Below are positions 9,401 through 13,177 of a stretch of 13,177 bases of DNA, piece by piece. How positions within the stretch are numbered: position 1 is the first letter of the stretch; each line of letters begins with the position of its first letter. The position numbers were made by a program, and so were the translations under genes. Below the pieces are notes generated by a model. The model was not told the DNA's origin, ran no database searches, and was given only the letters and a program-made list of their open reading frames with translations. Origin of the DNA: Leucocoprinus leucothites (lineage: Eukaryota > Basidiomycota > Agaricomycetes > Agaricales > Agaricaceae); assembly GCA_013368445.1 (NCBI GenBank), contig JAACJO010000106.1:1-13177 (forward strand), read 5' to 3'.

Positions 9401-10544
9401 GGTCAATGACCGACCGCAGGCCGTTACGGATGTATTCCAGCATTGAAGCAGTGACCACAGGACTGGTTGTGGTGAACTCGGAGTCGTGGAACGGACGTTG
9501 AGCGAAAATCATTGCACCAACAACACACTTGAATGCCTCTGCCTGTTTTCCACGAAGGTTCTTGAACGAGATCCTGAGGATATTCGTGTATAGAGAGTAC
9601 AGTGACCTTTCTTTGCCGCCTAATCCGAGCCCAGTGTCGATGTCCTCAAGTTGTGATTGGGGTTCGCCAGCCTCGATAAAATTCGCAATAATCGTGGCCC
9701 AAATAAACACACCCGCCGCCCGTTTGGCCAGGCGAATGGCTGTCCGATGGGGCCAGCCTATAGGTAATTGAGAGTATGCGCTCGCAGTATCACCGAGACG
9801 ATCCTCAAGATATTTGCAGATATCGCTGGAAGCATCATCGGTGGTGATGGAAATGTGAATGTGGGTACTGATGGGTAAGATGCGTCGTTTAATATCATCT
9901 TCTTCCCTGCTGGTAACCACGACCTTGAAGTTCTTGGGGAGTTCCGAATGCCATTGTTCAAGTGTCCGCAAAAGAGCTTTGCGATCGTCCGATCGAGGTC
10001 CCTCGAGGCCACCACATTCGTCGGCAGCATCAATGACGACCACCACAGGCTGACGCAGCTCAACGCTACTCAACTCGCCCCTGCATAGGCCAGATAATGG
10101 TTCGACAATGAGAGAAGTGAAAAGGGAACCGATGTTGGGAGTGTTGACGTCGAGGGTTTCGTCATCAATGCGCTTGAGTAAAGACGGTCTTGCGGCTGGA
10201 TATAAACGAACAAGGTCCCAAGTGACACAGCGCCAGAGGGCTCTCGTAGTTGTGATAGTCGGCTTGGCACGGTCGAATACGAAATATGACAGGAGTTCAC
10301 CCCGTTCACGTAGTCGAGATACGATCGTGGACGCTAGAGTAGACTTCCCAACACCAGGGAACCCTTTGATCCATATTATATTGCTGTCCTCGTTATCACG
10401 AATCCTGGCGTCAACATCCGACAAAATCGTGACACGGGTGTCTTGCATGCATTCTTTGGCTAGCAGGCTGAATTCGAGTCCCTTTATAAGTGCCTTCTTT
10501 AGTTTCCGTCCGTCTGATTTAATAACGTGAGTAGGGAAGTTCAA
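6434..10544 (-). CDS. NACHT-WD40 (NLR-like) protein, core exons
   Basis: Fungal NLR-type STAND ATPase, expected to be a cytosolic sensor in non-self recognition or cell-death signalling. Exon 10544-8982 encodes the NACHT module: Walker A GFPGVGKST (bases about 10364-10338), Walker B VVVVIDAADEC about 105 residues later, a VVVTSREE sensor strand, GVFIWA, and the winged-helix-like FIHQSFVDFL. A 52-base intron (8930-8981) joins it in phase 0 to exon 8929-6434 (831 residues). That exon begins with the family linker SAPHIYLSALPF, continues with 14 WD40-like units and ends with the cap LLFWVPVEHREGLW and LDFSRFKYGKEW before TAG. Neither exon has its own ATG at the edge (the open frames begin at TTG and GTG), which supports splicing and an upstream start. 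The domains are seen directly; the immune role is inferred from the family (HET-E/HET-D/NWD). The ligand is unknown. Confidence 0.93.
6710..8701 (-). repeat. 14 degenerate WD40 repeat units (protein repeats)
   Basis: Reading the 831-residue exon I count 14 units of the form (F/L)SPDG..(L/F)AS....I.(I/V)WD. Their closing motifs are CIWDSETG, VIWDVESE, RLWDASTS, IVWDLTER, CIWRMDTC, KIFDATTG, RMWDYQCH, KLLNTTTG, SIWEAGTG, RIWGVDVL, a strongly degenerate unit near GIAFHCQH, RVWETKTW, WVWDIHTG and RLWDTRGL. Fourteen fits two seven-bladed propellers. The units differ widely from each other, so they are not a recently amplified array like the near-identical high-identity repeats of HET-E/HET-D. The count is by eye; unit 11 is the least certain. 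Confidence 0.75.
8930..8981 (-). other. Spliceosomal intron between NACHT and WD40 exons
   Basis: On the minus strand the intron starts GTGCGTAATC after ...GATTGGATCACC (ADWIT) and ends TTTACATAG before GTGAGGGATGGAGG. It is 52 bases long and phase 0. Splicing joins ADWIT to VRDGGLTEFIRDALRFVTAF, the expected bridge between the helical region after NACHT and the pre-WD40 linker. Without splicing the NACHT frame stops within about 75 bases. Confidence 0.85.
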
Positions 10545-11047
10545 GGATGAAGGCCACAGAACGCACCGCGAGAGTCGGGAAAAGGTACTGTTGCTGCTTC
10601 AGAACCTGAGCTGACACTGATGAACGTTGGCTGAATGATCTGAAAGTCCCTTGCGCCGGCAAGATATTCGATATGCTTTCTGACATTGCTTGTTTCAGCA
10701 TGTTGTAGAGTAGCCGTAAATGTTACGCACGGTATTGGTCCCGAGGATCCTGTGATTGGCTTCCGGGAGTAATTGCACTGTTCGGCGCATGAGAACGAGA
10801 AGGATCCTGGTCATGTTGAGGTACTGTCTCGAATAGTAAGACTGGGTGCTTTTGTAACGAAGGAGAGAATGGCCCAGGACGCACTCGAGCTAGCAGTGGG
10901 GGAAGTACTACAGCTTCCTAGTTCAATCTGCTTGGGCCGCTTGGAGGGCGTGACTTGGACTTCGCTATTACTTGGACTCCTACGGTGCTTATTCTTTGCA
11001 TCATTAGCATGTTTTCCATTGCACAGACAGAGAGAGACACATACCAT
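10522..11047 (-). CDS. Probable 5' exons of the NACHT-WD40 gene
   Basis: A phase-consistent chain of short exons lies directly upstream of the NACHT frame. An ATG at 11047-11045 is followed at once by donor GTATGT; the 51-base intron (10994-11044) has branch GCTAATG but a weak AAG acceptor. Exon 10993-10885 starts NKHRRSPSNSEVQV and is Ser/Pro/Lys-rich. Intron 10824-10884 (GTGCGT..ACAG). Exon 10823-10731 is polar (PQHDQDPSRSHAPNS). Intron 10680-10730 (GTGCGTAAC..GTCAG, branch GCTGAAAC). Exon 10679-10522 reads ISNILPAQGTFRSFSQRSS and ends VAFILELPYSRY. A disordered basic start followed by a short helical stretch suits this family. The last exon is one base out of frame with the NACHT exon at 10521 (see findings). 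The summed model would be about 1,465 residues. The start codon is not secure. Confidence 0.45.
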
Positions 11048-11395
11048 AGCAGAGCGTGGTGAGAGACAGTGTTGAGAGCAGGCTGTGCGTCTGCAGATCA
11101 TGATACAGCATTGATTTGTTCCCTATTTTTGGAAATAATCCCAGAATAATACCTACCGGCCCTGACGGAGATGCCAAATTATTGGTTGGACCTGATAAAT
11201 GGGATAAAGCGTCAAATATCCCCCAGTCCATCGAACTCAATGCATATACACGGGGAAGCGGATGATGATCGAGCAGTAAGTACCTGCTTTGTTTATGAAG
11301 AGGCGCGCTTACAGGGTACCCTCCCATGAGAACTCGACGGCGAATTTGGGAGTCTCAAGCCAGTCTACAACAGGAGTCTTAAAGTCAAATTTGGA

Positions 11396-11839
11396 ATGGA
11401 TCACTGCGAACACGGCGTCCTTGCGAAGAGATGGTTACACCCCGAGCACCCGCGGTTCAGCAACGTAGCTCAGAGTCCCAGTCATCCTCGGAATCAAAAC
11501 AAGCGCTTTCACAATCTGATCACTCGCTTAATGACTGGTGTTTCGGCAAGATCCCTGCCTAGTCAACGTCCGTATGTGTGTGTATTTTGTGCAGCCATCC
11601 CACTCCTCTACGGAAAGGACAATACAGAAGTTGCAATACAGGCAATTAAGGAGACCACTATCACCCTGCGCATCCTGACACCATTGTCACCCTTGCGTGA
11701 GCGCTTCGACAAGAGAAAAAATTTCGACGCATACGGCCAATTTGAAGCAAGGTGCACAAGTTCGGACCTCGCGATGGTGGGCGTGAACATGGACATGGCG
11801 GGAGCGTTGCACATGGTAGGTGCTTGGTTCTTCCAATGA
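11396..11839 (+). CDS. Uncertain plus-strand ORF beside the NLR gene
   Basis: A 147-codon open frame with ATG at 11396. The second half looks most protein-like: IPLLYGKDNTEVAIQAIKET, LRERFDKRKNFDAYGQFEAR, VGVNMDMAGALHM. A donor-like GTAGGT occurs at 11816 directly after GALHM, so the true exon may end there, and an AG preceded by TATTTTGTGC near 11594 could be an acceptor, so the first half may be non-coding. It is transcribed away from the NACHT-WD40 gene with a gap of about 350 bases. PLLYG is reminiscent of a short motif in HET-domain proteins, but no other HET motif is present, so I do not assign it. Function unknown. Confidence 0.3.
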   Translation: MDHCEHGVLAKRWLHPEHPRFSNVAQSPSHPRNQNKRFHNLITRLMTGVSARSLPSQRPYVCVFCAAIPLLYGKDNTEVAIQAIKETTITLRILTPLSPLRERFDKRKNFDAYGQFEARCTSSDLAMVGVNMDMAGALHMVGAWFFQ

Positions 11840-12292
11840 GCTCACATGCTCGATTGAAGGGGAAGAAGGCTGGGTTTCGAACGAGGAGGGTGGAGAGTAC
11901 GGCCAGGAAATGTTGAGGTGCAGCGGACGTTAGCACAGTTGAAAGCACGGAAGTGGGCGAGTCACAAAAGCAAGAGTGGTAGTCTGAGCTATGAAGTGGC
12001 TCAACGCGCTGGCAACGTTGACTGGCTGGGATGATATAGGCTCGCCGAGTGTGGGTTGGTCGTCCATTGCTGCAGTGGTGAACTAGGATCTCCGCCAGCG
12101 AGGGCGACCAGACGTCTCCAGGTGAAGTTAATATCCACATATATCAAGATTTAAATGCTATGCACGTACCTTACCCTTCCAGCAAGCGCACTACATAACA
12201 CTCGCCAGCTAAGAGTCACCGACACAACCCCTCTCCCTCTCCCTAGCACACAAACTCTGTGTACTGCTTATATTTACTGCATCACAGCCGAA
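11840..12292. other. Stretch without recognised gene
   Basis: A 159-codon minus-strand frame (11661-12140) spans part of it but is Cys/His/Pro-rich with no family motif, and much of it is antisense to the plus-strand ORF, so I do not call it. A CCCTCT-type pyrimidine tract lies near 12229-12243. Confidence 0.35.
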
Positions 12293-12370
12293 CGAGCCTG
12301 TACAGACGCTGGCATGTTTGGATATGCTGGAAGTTGGGTTGACGTATGGATAATGTGAGCGTGGGTGCGT
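12293..12370. repeat. Dispersed repeat C, right copy
   Basis: Partner of 3439-3516. The palindrome is not kept here (the corresponding bases read GACGCTGGCATG). It lies on the 5' side of the intact NLR gene, as the left copy lies on the 5' side of the relic. Confidence 0.5.
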
Positions 12371-12792
12371 GTAGTGACAGGGAGAGCGGGTTAAGTACCA
12401 GGATGGTCCACTCCCCCTTGTTGTTGTCGTCTTCTCCATCGCTTTCCTGCCAGTTTGCGTCATCATCGCCGCCTCTTCTCCCAGGTCACGAATTGGCCAT
12501 TGTTGAATCTAATCCTTCTTCCCCTTCCTACGGTTTGTGACTGTTCCTCTGCGGAATAGAGGGTATCGGAACTGCAATACTCGCAATCAAGAACATACTG
12601 CAACTCTTCATTCCTTGCTCCAATAGCGCAAGCCATGCTTGCCCAGATCTTGCCGTCGTAAGTGTCGCGACTATCCCGCTGGCACTTCCGTCTACCACCG
12701 AAGCAGTGGCATCGAGGGGAAGGGAAAAGACGTGTTATCGTGGTGAGAACGAGTACAAGGCCCCGGGATGACTTTGTTCACTGAACTGACAT
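12371..12792. other. Stretch without recognised gene
   Basis: Pyrimidine-rich at 12400-12540 on the plus strand. Only short frames, without domain motifs or a consistent splice chain. Confidence 0.35.
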
Positions 12793-13177
12793 AGCGTCGA
12801 TAGGAGAGCTGAGTTGCGGGCGGCTACATCTTGAACAATGGCGGAGCGAGAGCAGAGTGGGGATCTTGGGTCCGCTGACGAAACCTCGAGTTAGTGTCCA
12901 GGAAAGCCCATGTGCAGAAAGTAAGCTTATCTGTACCTCAGGCTCGAGTCCACTAGAGTTGAAAGCACCAGTATACCGCCGTTTTAACACCCGCAAACTG
13001 AGCTCGGAGTAAATAAGAGTCGGGTAAACCATTGTTTCTGTTACCAGTAAAGTAAAGGGATCACAATTTTTTGGAAGGTAACAGTGAGGCTGATCGAGAA
13101 CTTGGTTGTTGGAACAAGAGGAGGTGTCGGAGGATTACAACGCGGCCATTTAGTGTTGTAGGGATATGAGAGGAGGG
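12793..13177. repeat. Dispersed repeat A, right copy (decayed exon)
   Basis: Partner of the 250-660 repeat. The minus strand shows the same acceptor, exon start (FAGVKTAVYWC against LASVEAAIYWY), CCTGAG-GT donor and ACTAACTC branch. The exon frame is broken by an insertion and a TAG after FQL, so this copy looks non-functional or lies inside a different reading. It runs to the window end. Confidence 0.55.

Noticed and set aside
10108..10530. 140-codon plus-strand ORF opposite the NACHT domain
   Set aside because: Antisense shadow over the Walker A and B region.
10514..10566. 53-base intron with a GTGCGT donor and TACTCAC branch joining the upstream exon to the NACHT exon
   Set aside because: Good signals, but the phase is wrong: the join reads into TAA within five codons. 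Kept only as part of the frame-break finding.
11661..12140. 159-codon minus-strand ORF
   Set aside because: Composition is unlike a folded protein, there is no motif, and it overlaps the more protein-like plus-strand frame.
1..13177. CRISPR array, tRNA/rRNA genes, intact transposon with terminal repeats
   Set aside because: No regularly spaced direct repeats, no recognisable cloverleaf or rRNA sequence, and no transposase or reverse transcriptase motif were seen by eye.

Overview
The window looks like nuclear DNA of a filamentous fungus, most likely an Agaricomycete close to Rhizoctonia/Cantharellales. The main evidence is one large minus-strand gene for a NACHT ATPase fused to a long WD40 array, the fungal NLR-like (NWD) architecture. 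Further support comes from several 50-62 base introns with GT..AG ends and CTAAC/CTGAC-type branch sites, and from an absence of operon-like packing. The genus-level guess is inference from general family resemblance, not from a search.

Layout. 1-2.0 kb: exon-like pieces, mostly on the minus strand, of one or more unrecognised spliced genes. 2.14-3.26 kb: two decayed minus-strand relics, one of an unknown gene and one of the last quarter of a NACHT-WD40 gene. 4.0-4.45 kb: a possible small three-exon gene. 4.74-5.70 kb: a spliced Ser/Pro-rich unknown gene with one in-frame stop; the 2.14-2.37 kb relic is a copy of its first visible exon. 6.43-11.05 kb: the NACHT-WD40 gene (NACHT exon, 52-base intron, WD40 exon with 14 blade-like units, and short probable 5' exons). 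11.4-11.84 kb: an uncertain plus-strand ORF pointing away from it. 12.3-13.18 kb: diverged copies of sequence found near the left end.

The clearest structure not explained by single genes is a repeated order. Left: unknown-gene relic, NACHT-WD40 3' end relic, short element C. Right: unknown gene, full NACHT-WD40 gene, element C'. All share orientation, so the left block reads as an old segmental copy of the right block that lost most of the NLR body. A third repeat pair (about 250-660 and 12793-13177) lies near the two ends of the window. This fits birth-and-death evolution of fungal NLR loci.

The NLR protein would be a cytosolic signal-transducing ATPase: ligand sensing by the WD40 propellers, nucleotide switching by NACHT. 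No recognisable effector domain is encoded at its N-terminus. No tRNA, rRNA, CRISPR array or intact transposon was recognised. All splice models are read by eye.
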